A stretch of 64,000 nt of DNA from contig NZ_BCQP01000002.1 in assembly GCF_001552135.1 (NCBI RefSeq), forward strand, positions 124,001-188,000. Reading direction: 5' to 3'. The translations under genes were made by a program, and so were the position numbers. The notes beneath the pieces are model-generated. The model saw only the letters and a program-made list of their open reading frames with translations. It made no database searches and was not told the DNA's origin. Below, in pieces: positions 29,301 to 37,891 of the stretch. The DNA is from Actinomadura chibensis NBRC 106107 (GTDB lineage: Bacteria; Actinomycetota; Actinomycetes; Streptosporangiales; Streptosporangiaceae). Each line of letters opens with the position of its first letter. The stretch's first letter is position 1.

Positions 29301-29392
29301 CGCTTTCTCCCGCTACTCCGGACGTTTCCCCCGCGCGGAATGTGATCACTCAGTAGCATTCTGTGACTCTGCCGGGCGTTCGAGAGGGAGAC

Positions 29393-30361
29393 ATGGCGGC
29401 GTTCCTGCTGCGCCGGCTGGCGAACCGGCTGGTGCTGGGCGCGCTGGCCGCCAGCCTCGGCTACCTGCTCGCCGCCGCGGCCCTCGACCCGCGCGCCGGG
29501 TACGAGGGCCGCGTCCCGCGCCCGCCGGACGCGGTCGTCGACGCCCGGCTCACCGCTCTCAACCTCAACGACCGGACCCCGCTGGCCGACCGGTACCGGA
29601 CGTGGGCGGCGGGCGTCCTGCGCGGCGACTTCGGCCGGACGTCGGACGGCCGGCCGGTCGGCGGCGAACTGCGGCGGCGGCTCGGGGTGAGCCTGCGGCT
29701 GGTGACCGCCGGGGCCGTGCTCGGAAGCGTCCTCGGTGTTCTCGCGGGGGCCTGCGCGGCGGTGCGCCGCGGGACGGCCGATCGGCTGATCAGCGCCGGG
29801 TCCTATCTGCTGGCGGCCGTTCCGGTGTTCGTGCTCGCGGTTCTGCTGCAGAGCGCGGCCGGCGCGGCGAACGACGCCGCGGGCGTGCGGGTCTTCCAGT
29901 GGGTCGGTGAGACGACGCCGGGGGAGTCCGGGGTCGTCGACCGGGTCCAGCATCTGGTGCTGCCCACGGTCACCATTGGGCTGACGCAGTTCGCCTTGTA
30001 TTGCCGGTATCAGCGGGCGCTGATGCTGGACGTCCTGCACGCGGACTTCGTCCGGACGGCGCGGGCCAAGGGGCTGCGGCGGCGAAGTGCTCTGCTGAGG
30101 CACGGCCTGCGCACGGCCGTGGCGCCGCTGGCGGCCTATTTCGCCTACGCCTCCGGACTGCTGCTTCTCGGCGGGGTCTTCACCGAGAAGGTCTTCGGCT
30201 GGCACGGGATCGGCGAATGGCTCGTCGACTCGATCGGCCGCGGGGACGTCAACGCCGTCGCGGCGATCGGATGCGTCGCGGCGTGCGGGGTCCTGTCGGC
30301 CGGGGTCGTCTCGGACGTGCTGCACGGCGCCCTCGACCCGCGCGTCCGGGCGGCGGCGTGA
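29393..30361 (+). CDS. peptide ABC transporter permease, DppB/OppB-like
   Basis: 322 aa from ATG 29393 (ribosome binding site GAGAGGGAG). Six predicted helices, with the long first periplasmic loop of OppB proteins and the EAA-type motif DFVRTARAKGLRRRSALLRHGLR. First gene of a tight operon with the OppC, OppDF and OppA-like genes; it overlaps the next gene by 4 nt (GTGA). Oligopeptide or nickel-type substrates are typical of the family; the substrate here is unknown. Confidence 0.88.
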   Translation: MAAFLLRRLANRLVLGALAASLGYLLAAAALDPRAGYEGRVPRPPDAVVDARLTALNLNDRTPLADRYRTWAAGVLRGDFGRTSDGRPVGGELRRRLGVSLRLVTAGAVLGSVLGVLAGACAAVRRGTADRLISAGSYLLAAVPVFVLAVLLQSAAGAANDAAGVRVFQWVGETTPGESGVVDRVQHLVLPTVTIGLTQFALYCRYQRALMLDVLHADFVRTARAKGLRRRSALLRHGLRTAVAPLAAYFAYASGLLLLGGVFTEKVFGWHGIGEWLVDSIGRGDVNAVAAIGCVAACGVLSAGVVSDVLHGALDPRVRAAA

Positions 30362-31161
30362 TCGCAGGCGGTCGGCGCGCGGCCGCCGGGGCGGTGCTGC
30401 TGGGCGCGCTGCTCGTACTCGTGGCCGCCGGGCCGCTCGTCTCGCCGTGGGGCTGGGACGAGATCGATTTCGCGGCCTTCCGGGAGGGGCCGTCCGCCGC
30501 GCATTGGCTCGGGACGACGCAGAGCGGCCGCGACGTCTTCGCCCTCACCCTGCGCGGCGCGCGGACGTCGCTGCTCATCGGCCTTCTCACCGCCGCGATC
30601 TCGACCGGGCTGGCCGCCGCCGTCGGCGCCGCCGCCGGATACGCGGGCGGCGCGCTCGACCGCGGCCTGACGTGGGGGACCGACGCGCTGCTGATCCTGC
30701 CGCCGCCGCTCGTCGTCGCCGTGCTCCGGCCGGGCGGCGGAACGGCGGTCCTCGTGCCATTGCTGGCCGCGTTCATGTGGATGGTCACGGCGCGGGCGGT
30801 GCGCGCCGAGACCGTTTCGCTGCGCGGGCGCGAATTCGTGCTCGCCGCGCGTTTCCTCGGCGTGCGGGCGCCGCGCGTGCTCGTCCGGCATGTGCTGCCG
30901 CGGCTCGCGTCACTGCTCGCCGTGGACGCGAGCCTGAACGTCGGTATCGCCATCGTCGCGGAGAGCGGACTGTCGTATCTGGGGCTCGGCGTTCGTCCGC
31001 CGGACGTTTCGCTGGGCGTCCTGATGGCGGACGGAAGCGGTGCCGGCGGCGCCTTTTCCTGGCCGTTCGGATTCGCCGCCGGATTGCTCGTCCTCATCGT
31101 CCTGGCGGTGAGTCTGGTGGGCGACGGATTGCGCGACGTCCTCGACCCGGAGTCGCGGTGA
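30358..31161 (+). CDS. peptide ABC transporter permease, DppC/OppC-like
   Basis: 267 aa from GTG 30358, overlapping the previous stop. Recognisable family features are HWLGTTQSGRDVFALTLRGARTSLLIG after the first helix, the EAA loop (REFVLAARFLGVRAPRVLVRHVLP) and the end ESGLSYLGLGVRPPDVSLGVLM. It ends in a GTGA overlap with the ATPase gene. Partner of the DppB-like permease. Confidence 0.9.
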   Translation: MIAGGRRAAAGAVLLGALLVLVAAGPLVSPWGWDEIDFAAFREGPSAAHWLGTTQSGRDVFALTLRGARTSLLIGLLTAAISTGLAAAVGAAAGYAGGALDRGLTWGTDALLILPPPLVVAVLRPGGGTAVLVPLLAAFMWMVTARAVRAETVSLRGREFVLAARFLGVRAPRVLVRHVLPRLASLLAVDASLNVGIAIVAESGLSYLGLGVRPPDVSLGVLMADGSGAGGAFSWPFGFAAGLLVLIVLAVSLVGDGLRDVLDPESR

Positions 31162-32927
31162 CGGTGTTACGGGCGACGGATGTGACCGTCCGGTACGCGC
31201 AGGGCGTTGCCGCTCTCCATGGCGTGAATTTCTCGGTGGACGCTAACGAAGTGCTCGCCATCGTCGGAGAGTCGGGCTCCGGCAAGAGCACTCTCGCGCT
31301 CGCTCTGATGGGGCTGCTGCCGGAGACGGCCCGCGTTGACGGATCTGTTCTGCTGAGCGGGCGGGAGCTGCTCGGACGATCGGATGCCCACCTTTCCCGG
31401 ATACGCGGCAAGGAAATGTCGATGGTGTTCCAGGACGCGATGTCGGCGCTCACTCCCGTCCGCACGGTGGGGGATCAGATCGCCGAGGCCGTCCGCGTCC
31501 ATTCCCGGGTCGGCCGGACGGCGGCGCGTGCGCGGGCCGCCGAACTGCTCGGGCTCGTCGGCGTCGCGGCTCGCCGCGCGGGCGCCTATCCGCATGAGCT
31601 CTCCGGTGGAATGCGGCAGCGCGCGCTGATCGCGATGGCGATCGCCAACGGCCCGTCCGTCGTCATCGCGGACGAGCCGACCGCGTCGCTGGACGTGACC
31701 GTCCAGGCGCAGGTCATGGACGTGCTGCGGGCCGTGAAGGACGCGACGGGAGCCGCGATCCTGCTGATCAGCCACGACCTCGGCGTCGTCGCCGGGCTCG
31801 CCGACCGCGTCCTGGTCCTGCGCGCCGGACGCGTCGTGGAGTCGGGTCCGGTCGAGCAGATCTACCGGGCCCCGGCCGCGCCGTACACCGTCGAATTGCT
31901 GCGGTCGCTGCCGCGTTTGGACGCGCCGTCGCCGCGGCGATTGCGGGACGGCCCCGTCGTTCTGGAAGTGGACGGCCTCGTCAGGCATCACCGAATTCGG
32001 CGCGGCGCCGGGACGGTCCGCGCCGTGGACGGCATCGCGTTCGACGTCAAGGAAGGCGAGACCCTCGCGCTGGTGGGGGAGTCGGGCTGCGGCAAGACGA
32101 CGGCCCTGATGGAGATCATGCGTTTGTCGCGCCCGCGGAAAGGGCGGATCTCCGTACTCGGCCAGGACACCGCGCGCCTGAACGGCGCGCGGCGGAGAGC
32201 ACTGCGGCGCGCCGTGCAGATGGTGTTCCAGGATTCGCGTTCGTCCCTGAATCCGCGCATGCGCGTGGCCGACATCCTCGCCGAGCCGCTGATCACGCAT
32301 GGGACTCCGGCGCCCCGGGAGCGGGTCGGCGAATTGCTGGAATCGGTGGGGCTCGGGCCCGGCTATGCGCGCCGTTATCCGCACGGCCTTTCCGGCGGGG
32401 AGCGGCAGCGCGTCGGCATCGCGAGGGCGCTCGCGCTGGAACCGCGCCTGCTGCTCCTGGACGAGCCCGTCGCCGCCCTCGACGCGTCGTCCCGGGCCGG
32501 TGTCATGGACCTTCTCGAAAAGCGGACCGACATGGCGTGCCTGTTCGTCGCGCACGACCTGGCCGCCGTCCACCGCATCGCTCATCGGGTCGCCGTCATG
32601 CACATGGGGCGCATCGTCGAAATCGGCCCGGTGGACGACGTGTACGGCAACCCGGCGCACCCCTACACACGCGCGCTTCTCGACGCCGTTCCGATTCCCG
32701 ATCCCGTCCTCGAAAGGCGTCGTGACCGCGTCGTCCTGCAAGGAGAACCGCCCGATCTGACGGAGCCGCCCGCCGGATGCCGCTTCCTTTCCCGCTGTCC
32801 GCGCTATGCGATGCTCACCGCCACCGAAAGAAGCCTGTGCGAAGAACACGACCCCGCCATGGCGCCGGGCGCCGACCGGATGGTCGCCTGCCATCACCCG
32901 CTCGTCGGCGTGGAGGCTGGAAGGTGA
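31158..32927 (+). CDS. fused peptide-transporter ATPase (OppD-OppF)
   Basis: 589 aa with two complete ABC domains in one chain. The first has GESGSGKST, LSGGMRQR and DEPTASLD; the second has GESGCGKTT, LSGGERQR and DEPVAALD. A C-terminal oligo_HPY region (NPAHPYTRALLDAVPIPDPV) contains CRFLSRCPRY, resembling the Cys-rich motif near the end of OppD/OppF. Such fusions occur in several actinobacteria and proteobacteria. The OppA-like gene begins inside its stop codon (GTGA). Confidence 0.92.
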   Translation: MTVLRATDVTVRYAQGVAALHGVNFSVDANEVLAIVGESGSGKSTLALALMGLLPETARVDGSVLLSGRELLGRSDAHLSRIRGKEMSMVFQDAMSALTPVRTVGDQIAEAVRVHSRVGRTAARARAAELLGLVGVAARRAGAYPHELSGGMRQRALIAMAIANGPSVVIADEPTASLDVTVQAQVMDVLRAVKDATGAAILLISHDLGVVAGLADRVLVLRAGRVVESGPVEQIYRAPAAPYTVELLRSLPRLDAPSPRRLRDGPVVLEVDGLVRHHRIRRGAGTVRAVDGIAFDVKEGETLALVGESGCGKTTALMEIMRLSRPRKGRISVLGQDTARLNGARRRALRRAVQMVFQDSRSSLNPRMRVADILAEPLITHGTPAPRERVGELLESVGLGPGYARRYPHGLSGGERQRVGIARALALEPRLLLLDEPVAALDASSRAGVMDLLEKRTDMACLFVAHDLAAVHRIAHRVAVMHMGRIVEIGPVDDVYGNPAHPYTRALLDAVPIPDPVLERRRDRVVLQGEPPDLTEPPAGCRFLSRCPRYAMLTATERSLCEEHDPAMAPGADRMVACHHPLVGVEAGR

Positions 32928-34594
32928 AACGCGCGCTCGCCGCGATTCTGCTCCTGGCCGGGACGGGCTGCAGCGCAGGCATTTCCTCGACCGCGCCCGC
33001 AAGCCTTCCCGCCTCCGACGTGAACCCGGTGCCGCGAGCCCGCGTCGCGAACGGCGGCACACTGCGCTGGCCTCTGCCGGAGTTCCCGTCCCAATGGAAT
33101 TTCCATCACGTCAATGGCACGAAGGGCGTCGTGAACCATGTCGTCCAAGGTGTGCTGCCCTATCTGATGCGCGCGGACGGGAAGGGCGTGCCGCACGCCG
33201 TCCCCGAATATCTCATGTCGGTGACGCTGACCCGGACCGGGCACGGCCAGACCGTCACCTACCGGCTCAACCCGCACGCCAGATGGTCGGACGGCCGTCC
33301 CCTCGGATACGACGATTTCGCGGCTCAAGCCCGCGCCTTGTCCGGACGCGACCCGCGCTACGAGGTCTCCACGACGACCGGCTATCGCCAAATCACGTCG
33401 GTCGACCGAGGCGCCGCCGAAAACGTCGTCAAGGTGACCTTCGGCGGCACGTACGCCGACTGGCGCAGCCTGTTCAGCCCGCTCTACCCGTCCACCGCAT
33501 ACGGCACGCCCCGCGCGTTCAACGCCGCCTGGACGAACCGTCTCCCCGTGACCGCGGGCCCCTTCAGAATCAACGCGATCGACCAGACGGCCAAGACCGT
33601 CACCCTCGTCCGTGACCCCGCCTGGTGGGGCGCGCCCGCGAAACTCGACCGCATCGTCTACAGAACCATGGACACCGCCGCGATGCCCGGCGCGTTCGCC
33701 AACCGCGAGATCGACCTGATGGACGTCGGGCTCGACGCCGACGCCCTGGAACGCGCTGAGAACACGCCCAAAACGAAAGTCCGCCGAGCGGGAGGGCCGG
33801 ACTGGAGGCAGTTCACATTGAACGCCGCCGGGCCCGTCCTGTCCGACATTCGGGTGCGGCGCGCGGTCATGCTGGGCATCGACCGGCGGGCCATCGCGAG
33901 AGCCGACCTGTCCGGGCTCGGCGCGCCCATCCAGACGCTCGGCAACCATTTCTACGTCAACACCCAGAACGGCTACCGCGACAATTCAGCGGAGTACGGC
34001 GCCTACGACCCGGCCCGCGCGAGGCGCCTCCTGGACGACGCGGGCTGGAGGCCCCACGGGAAATACCGCGCCAAAGCCGGACGGACGCTCGCGCTGCGGT
34101 TCGTCGTCCCGTCCGGGGTCCCGATCAGCAAACGCGAAGGGGAACTGACCCGCGCGCTGCTCGAACGCATCGGCGTCAGGGTGGACATCGAGCCGGTGCC
34201 CGCCGACGACGCGTTCGACCGCTACGTCGCGCCCGGGAACTTCGACATCGTCCCCTTCTCCTGGCTGGGCTCGGCCTTTCCCGTCTCGCCGATGAAGTCG
34301 GTCTTCGCGCGGCCGCGCGGTCGCCACGTCCAGCAGAACTACTCCCGCACCGGCACCGAGGCGATCGACAGGGCCGTCGACCGTGCGGTTGCGGAGGTGG
34401 ACCCCGAGAGGGTCCGCGTCCTCGTGAACGAGACCGACCGGCTCGTCTGGAGCCAGGCGTCGGTGTTGCCGCTGTATCAGCGTCCCCAACTCGTCGCCGT
34501 CCGGGCGGATCTCGCGAACCTGGGTGCTTGCGGCTTCTTCGAGCCCGCTTACCAGGACATCGGTTTCACGTCCAAGAGGGTTAGGGGAACTTGA
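32924..34594 (+). CDS. peptide-binding lipoprotein, SBP family 5 (OppA/DppA-like)
   Basis: 556 aa from GTG 32924. Lipoprotein signal MKRALAAILLLAGTGCSAG. Family-5 layout: GGTLRWPLPEFPSQWNFHHVNG, YRLNPHARWSDGRPLGYDDF, then VRRAVMLGIDRRAIA. It captures the substrate outside the cell for the DppBC-like channel. Its 3' end overlaps the convergent gene by 14 nt. The operon uses somewhat more A/T-ending codons than the flanking core genes (by eye), in keeping with acquisition. Confidence 0.92.
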   Translation: MKRALAAILLLAGTGCSAGISSTAPASLPASDVNPVPRARVANGGTLRWPLPEFPSQWNFHHVNGTKGVVNHVVQGVLPYLMRADGKGVPHAVPEYLMSVTLTRTGHGQTVTYRLNPHARWSDGRPLGYDDFAAQARALSGRDPRYEVSTTTGYRQITSVDRGAAENVVKVTFGGTYADWRSLFSPLYPSTAYGTPRAFNAAWTNRLPVTAGPFRINAIDQTAKTVTLVRDPAWWGAPAKLDRIVYRTMDTAAMPGAFANREIDLMDVGLDADALERAENTPKTKVRRAGGPDWRQFTLNAAGPVLSDIRVRRAVMLGIDRRAIARADLSGLGAPIQTLGNHFYVNTQNGYRDNSAEYGAYDPARARRLLDDAGWRPHGKYRAKAGRTLALRFVVPSGVPISKREGELTRALLERIGVRVDIEPVPADDAFDRYVAPGNFDIVPFSWLGSAFPVSPMKSVFARPRGRHVQQNYSRTGTEAIDRAVDRAVAEVDPERVRVLVNETDRLVWSQASVLPLYQRPQLVAVRADLANLGACGFFEPAYQDIGFTSKRVRGT

Positions 34595-35297
34595 GCGGGA
34601 TGCCCTTGCGGTCGCTCGTGAACCGGGCGTTCCACACGTAGAGCCGTAGGTCGGAGGCCGACAGGCCCGCGTCCACCGGGAGGTCCGTGGCGATCCGCAC
34701 CACGTACGACGCGCCCGCCGGGATCATCGCGCTGCCGTTCTCGTCGACCGGCGACCGGGCCCCGTCGACCCTGGCGGTGATCTCGCTGTGGTTGGGGAGC
34801 GTGCACATGTCGTCCGGGATGCCGGGCTGCGGCATGCACCGCTCCCGTGCCGCCTCCGGCACCCGCGACTTCGGCAGGAACAGGTCGGCGGGGTAGTCCA
34901 GCAGGACGGGCCGCCGCTGGCTGTTGGTCAGGACGTAGTCGGCGTAGGCGTACGTCGTCCCGGACGGGGGAGCCTTCGTGGCGCCGAGCGGCTGCCTGTC
35001 CGTCCCGGCCTTGACGGCGGCGAGGCTGTAGCCGTAGCCCTCCGGCGTCATGAACTCGACCGGCGGACCGGTCTCCGGCGCGGCCACCGACGGGCCGCGC
35101 TCGTCCGCGCCGGTCTGCCCGGCGGAGGCCGGACGGGCCGGGTCCGTATCGGAGTCGCCGGGCCGGAGCACGACGATCGCGGCGGCGACGGCGGCGATCC
35201 CGACGGCGCCCGTCAGGGCCCCGGCGAGGCCGATCCTCCCGGTGCCGCTCTTCTTCCTCCGGCGGTGCGACCGCCGGGGCTGGTGGCTGCTGGACAT
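34581..35297 (-). CDS. membrane-anchored protein of unknown function
   Basis: 238 aa from ATG 35297. A basic N-terminus (RRSHRRRKKSG), one transmembrane helix (about 23-45) and an acidic Pro/Ala-rich linker precede an extracytoplasmic domain of about 150 residues. That domain has two cysteines (RERCMPQP, DDMCTLP) that could form a disulfide, and aromatic strands such as YAYADYVLTNSQRRPV. It looks like a DUF4352-type immunoglobulin-like fold, but I cannot assign a family with confidence. Confidence 0.7.
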   Translation of the reverse strand: MSSSHQPRRSHRRRKKSGTGRIGLAGALTGAVGIAAVAAAIVVLRPGDSDTDPARPASAGQTGADERGPSVAAPETGPPVEFMTPEGYGYSLAAVKAGTDRQPLGATKAPPSGTTYAYADYVLTNSQRRPVLLDYPADLFLPKSRVPEAARERCMPQPGIPDDMCTLPNHSEITARVDGARSPVDENGSAMIPAGASYVVRIATDLPVDAGLSASDLRLYVWNARFTSDRKGIPLKFP

Positions 35298-35372
35298 GGT
35301 CTCTGCGTGCTCCCTCTGGCCCGCTCCGGGCACGGCAAGCGCGTCCCATCACAAGGAGGTGGACACGATACC

Positions 35373-35391
35373 CGACCGCATGAATCGGTCG
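35373..35391. terminator. small hairpin after glcF
   Basis: CGACCG and CGGTCG separated by 7 nt, about 18 nt beyond the glcF stop on the minus strand. It is a short stem, so the call is weak. Confidence 0.3.
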
Positions 35392-35408
35392 TCCCGCAGG
35401 TCAGGGGG

Positions 35409-36695
35409 TTACGAAGTGCGCGTGAGAAGGGTGTCGCGGGAAAGGCCCCGCAGGGAGGCGTCCAGCACCTCGGCGGTGTGCGCGACGGCGATGGGCGCGC
35501 CGCGGCGGCGCAGCGCGGTCGCGATCTGCATGGAGCAGCCGGGGTTGGCGGCGACGAGCAGCTCGGCCCCGGTGGCGTCCACGTTCACCGCCTTGCGGTC
35601 GCCGAGCTCCGCCGCGGCCTCCGGCTGGAACAGGTTGTAGGTCCCGGCCGACCCGCAGCAGATCTCCGGGTCGGCGATCTCCCGGACCTCCAGCTCCGGG
35701 ATCGCGGCGAGCAGCGCGCGCGGCTGGCTCCGCACGCCCTGCGCGTGCGCGAGGTGGCACGCGTCGTGGTAGGCGACGGCGACCGGCAGCGGCGCCCGCT
35801 CCGCGCGGGGGCCGAGCTCGGCGAGGAACTCGGCGAAGTCGCGGGTCTTCGCCGTCAGCGCGTCCGCCCGCCGCGACCAGGCCGGATCGTCGGCGAGGAG
35901 CGCCCGGTAGTCCTTCATGGCCGAGCCGCAGCCCGCCGAGTTCACGACGACGGCGTCGACGGACTCGAACGTCTCGATCGTCCGGCGGGCGAAGGCGCGG
36001 GCCTCGTCCGCGCGGCCGGAGTGCAGGGACAGCGCCCCGCAGCACCCCTGGCCCTTCGGGATGACGACGTCGCAGCCTTCGAGGGCGAGGACGCGGGCCG
36101 TGGCGGCGTTGACGCCGGGGAAGAACTCGCCCTGCACGCAGCCGGACAGCATCCCCACCGTCGCGCGGCGCTCGCCCCGGGCCGCGACCCGCTCCGGCAG
36201 GCGCGGCGTCCTGCCGAGCGGCGGCGCGAGCCGTTCCATGGCGGCGATCGACGGCGAAATGCGCTCCAGGACGCCGCTGCGCCGCACGAGCCGTTCCAGA
36301 CCCGATTTCTGGTACGCGCGCAGAGGGCCGCGCAGAGCACGGAGCCGCCGCCTGTACGGGAACAACTGGAAGACCATTTCCCGTATGGCGCGTTCTTTCA
36401 GCGAACGGGGGTGCTCGCGTTCGACGTCCGCGCGGGTCGTCTCGATGAGCCGGTCGTACTGCACCCCGGACGGGCAGGACGTCACGCATGCCATGCAGCC
36501 CAGGCACGCGTCGAAATGCTGCACCATCGCGTCGCTGAACGGCTCACCGTCCACGTGCTGCTGCATCAGGTGGATGCGGCCCCGGGGCGAGTCCATCTCC
36601 TCGCCCCACAGCGTGTACGTCGGACAGGTCGGCAGGCAGAAACCGCAGTGGACGCAGTCGCCGAGCAGTTTCGGGAGGTCGTCCTGGGCGCTCAT
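35409..36695 (-). CDS. glcF: glycolate oxidase iron-sulfur subunit GlcF
   Basis: 428 aa. Two 4Fe-4S motifs (CVHCGFCLPTCPTY and CLGCMACVTSCPSG) precede two CCG domains (GCVQGEFFPGVNAATARVL...GCCGAL and CHLAHAQG...CCGSAGTYN). It passes electrons from the flavin subunits to the membrane quinone pool. The ATG shares one nucleotide with the glcE stop (TGATG), so the two are translationally coupled. Last gene of glcDEF. Confidence 0.93.
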   Translation of the reverse strand: MSAQDDLPKLLGDCVHCGFCLPTCPTYTLWGEEMDSPRGRIHLMQQHVDGEPFSDAMVQHFDACLGCMACVTSCPSGVQYDRLIETTRADVEREHPRSLKERAIREMVFQLFPYRRRLRALRGPLRAYQKSGLERLVRRSGVLERISPSIAAMERLAPPLGRTPRLPERVAARGERRATVGMLSGCVQGEFFPGVNAATARVLALEGCDVVIPKGQGCCGALSLHSGRADEARAFARRTIETFESVDAVVVNSAGCGSAMKDYRALLADDPAWSRRADALTAKTRDFAEFLAELGPRAERAPLPVAVAYHDACHLAHAQGVRSQPRALLAAIPELEVREIADPEICCGSAGTYNLFQPEAAAELGDRKAVNVDATGAELLVAANPGCSMQIATALRRRGAPIAVAHTAEVLDASLRGLSRDTLLTRTS

Positions 36696-37891
36696 CAAAT
36701 CCCTCCCACGAATCGTCCGGGGGACAACCGGTGGTCCGGGTCGAACTGGTCTTTCACGCGCCGCATGAGCGCCAGCCCTGGAACCGGGCCCCACACATCA
36801 ATTTCGCCGCGCACCTCCTCAGGCGCGTAGCGGACGACGGCGCCGCCGCCGTGACGGCTCAGCGCGCCCCTCAGGCCGCCCAGCACGGTCGCCACCTTCT
36901 CCGGGGCCGGGCCCGTGGGGACGCCGACGTGGCCGTGCCCGCTTCCACTCCAGGTTACGGCGATCTCCGGGCCGAGCGTCGTGAGGACGTCGCGGAGGGC
37001 GGGCGGCGGAGCCGTGACGTCGATGAGGGTGGTGCCGTCCGGGTAGCGGCCCCAGCCGTCCGGCGCCGAGTCCGCGATCTTGGCGTTCTCGCCTAGCAGT
37101 TCGGCGATTTGCCTAGCGCGTACCTCAACGCCTTCTGGGACGCCCTCCAGGAGAACGGCGACCGTCCCTGGGCTGATGTATTCGAGGGCGCTCGGCGCCA
37201 CCGCGGAATGCAGGACGGTCTGGACGGCGTCATGCGCGTCCTCCGCTCCGGTCACCCGACACGACACGTACGCGCTGGCCGACGCCACCGGATGCAAGCG
37301 GAACGTGGCGTCCACGATGAGCCCGAGGGTTCCGAACGAACCGGAGAAGAGGCGTCCCAGGTCGTACCCGGCGACGTTCTTGACGACCTTCCCGCCGGAC
37401 CTCGCGATCTGCCCGTCCGCCCGGACGATCGTCAGCCCGATGACCAGGTTCCGGGGCGTCCCGTACAGCGTGCGCAGCGGACCGGCCGCGCCCGTGGCGA
37501 TCGTCCCGCCCACGGTGGAGCCCGGCAGGGGGACGTCGAGCGCGAGCCGCTGGCCGCGCTCCGCGAGCAGCGCGCCGAGCCGCTCCATCGGCAGGCCCGC
37601 CTCCGCCTTCGCGACGAGGTCCCCTGCGGCGTGCTCGATCAGCCCGTCCATCCGGTGGGTGTCGACCAGGAGATCGCACCGCTCCGGAGGTGTTCCCCAG
37701 TCCAGACGGGTCTCGGCCCCACGCGGGACGACCGCCAGACCCATCTCCGCGGCGACGCGCATGACATCGGCGGCCTCGGACGCGTCCTTCGGCGCGGCGA
37801 CCAGAGCGGGCTCCACACCGAGGACGCCCTCCGCGGGCTCACCGGGCCGTACGTCACCGCAGACCTTGGCCAGGGCGTCGATGGGCTGCAT
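36695..37891 (-). CDS. glcE: glycolate oxidase FAD-binding subunit GlcE
   Basis: 398 aa. FAD_binding_4 fold with LPGSTVGGTIATGAAGPLR, RNLVIGLTIVRADG and KNVAGYDLGRLFSGSFGTLG, typical of GlcE. It is shorter than GlcD and lacks the full C-terminal FAD-oxidase domain. The ATG shares one nucleotide with the glcD stop, and the stop shares one with glcF. Needed with GlcD and GlcF for glycolate oxidation in E. coli. Confidence 0.92.
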   Translation of the reverse strand: MQPIDALAKVCGDVRPGEPAEGVLGVEPALVAAPKDASEAADVMRVAAEMGLAVVPRGAETRLDWGTPPERCDLLVDTHRMDGLIEHAAGDLVAKAEAGLPMERLGALLAERGQRLALDVPLPGSTVGGTIATGAAGPLRTLYGTPRNLVIGLTIVRADGQIARSGGKVVKNVAGYDLGRLFSGSFGTLGLIVDATFRLHPVASASAYVSCRVTGAEDAHDAVQTVLHSAVAPSALEYISPGTVAVLLEGVPEGVEVRARQIAELLGENAKIADSAPDGWGRYPDGTTLIDVTAPPPALRDVLTTLGPEIAVTWSGSGHGHVGVPTGPAPEKVATVLGGLRGALSRHGGGAVVRYAPEEVRGEIDVWGPVPGLALMRRVKDQFDPDHRLSPGRFVGGI

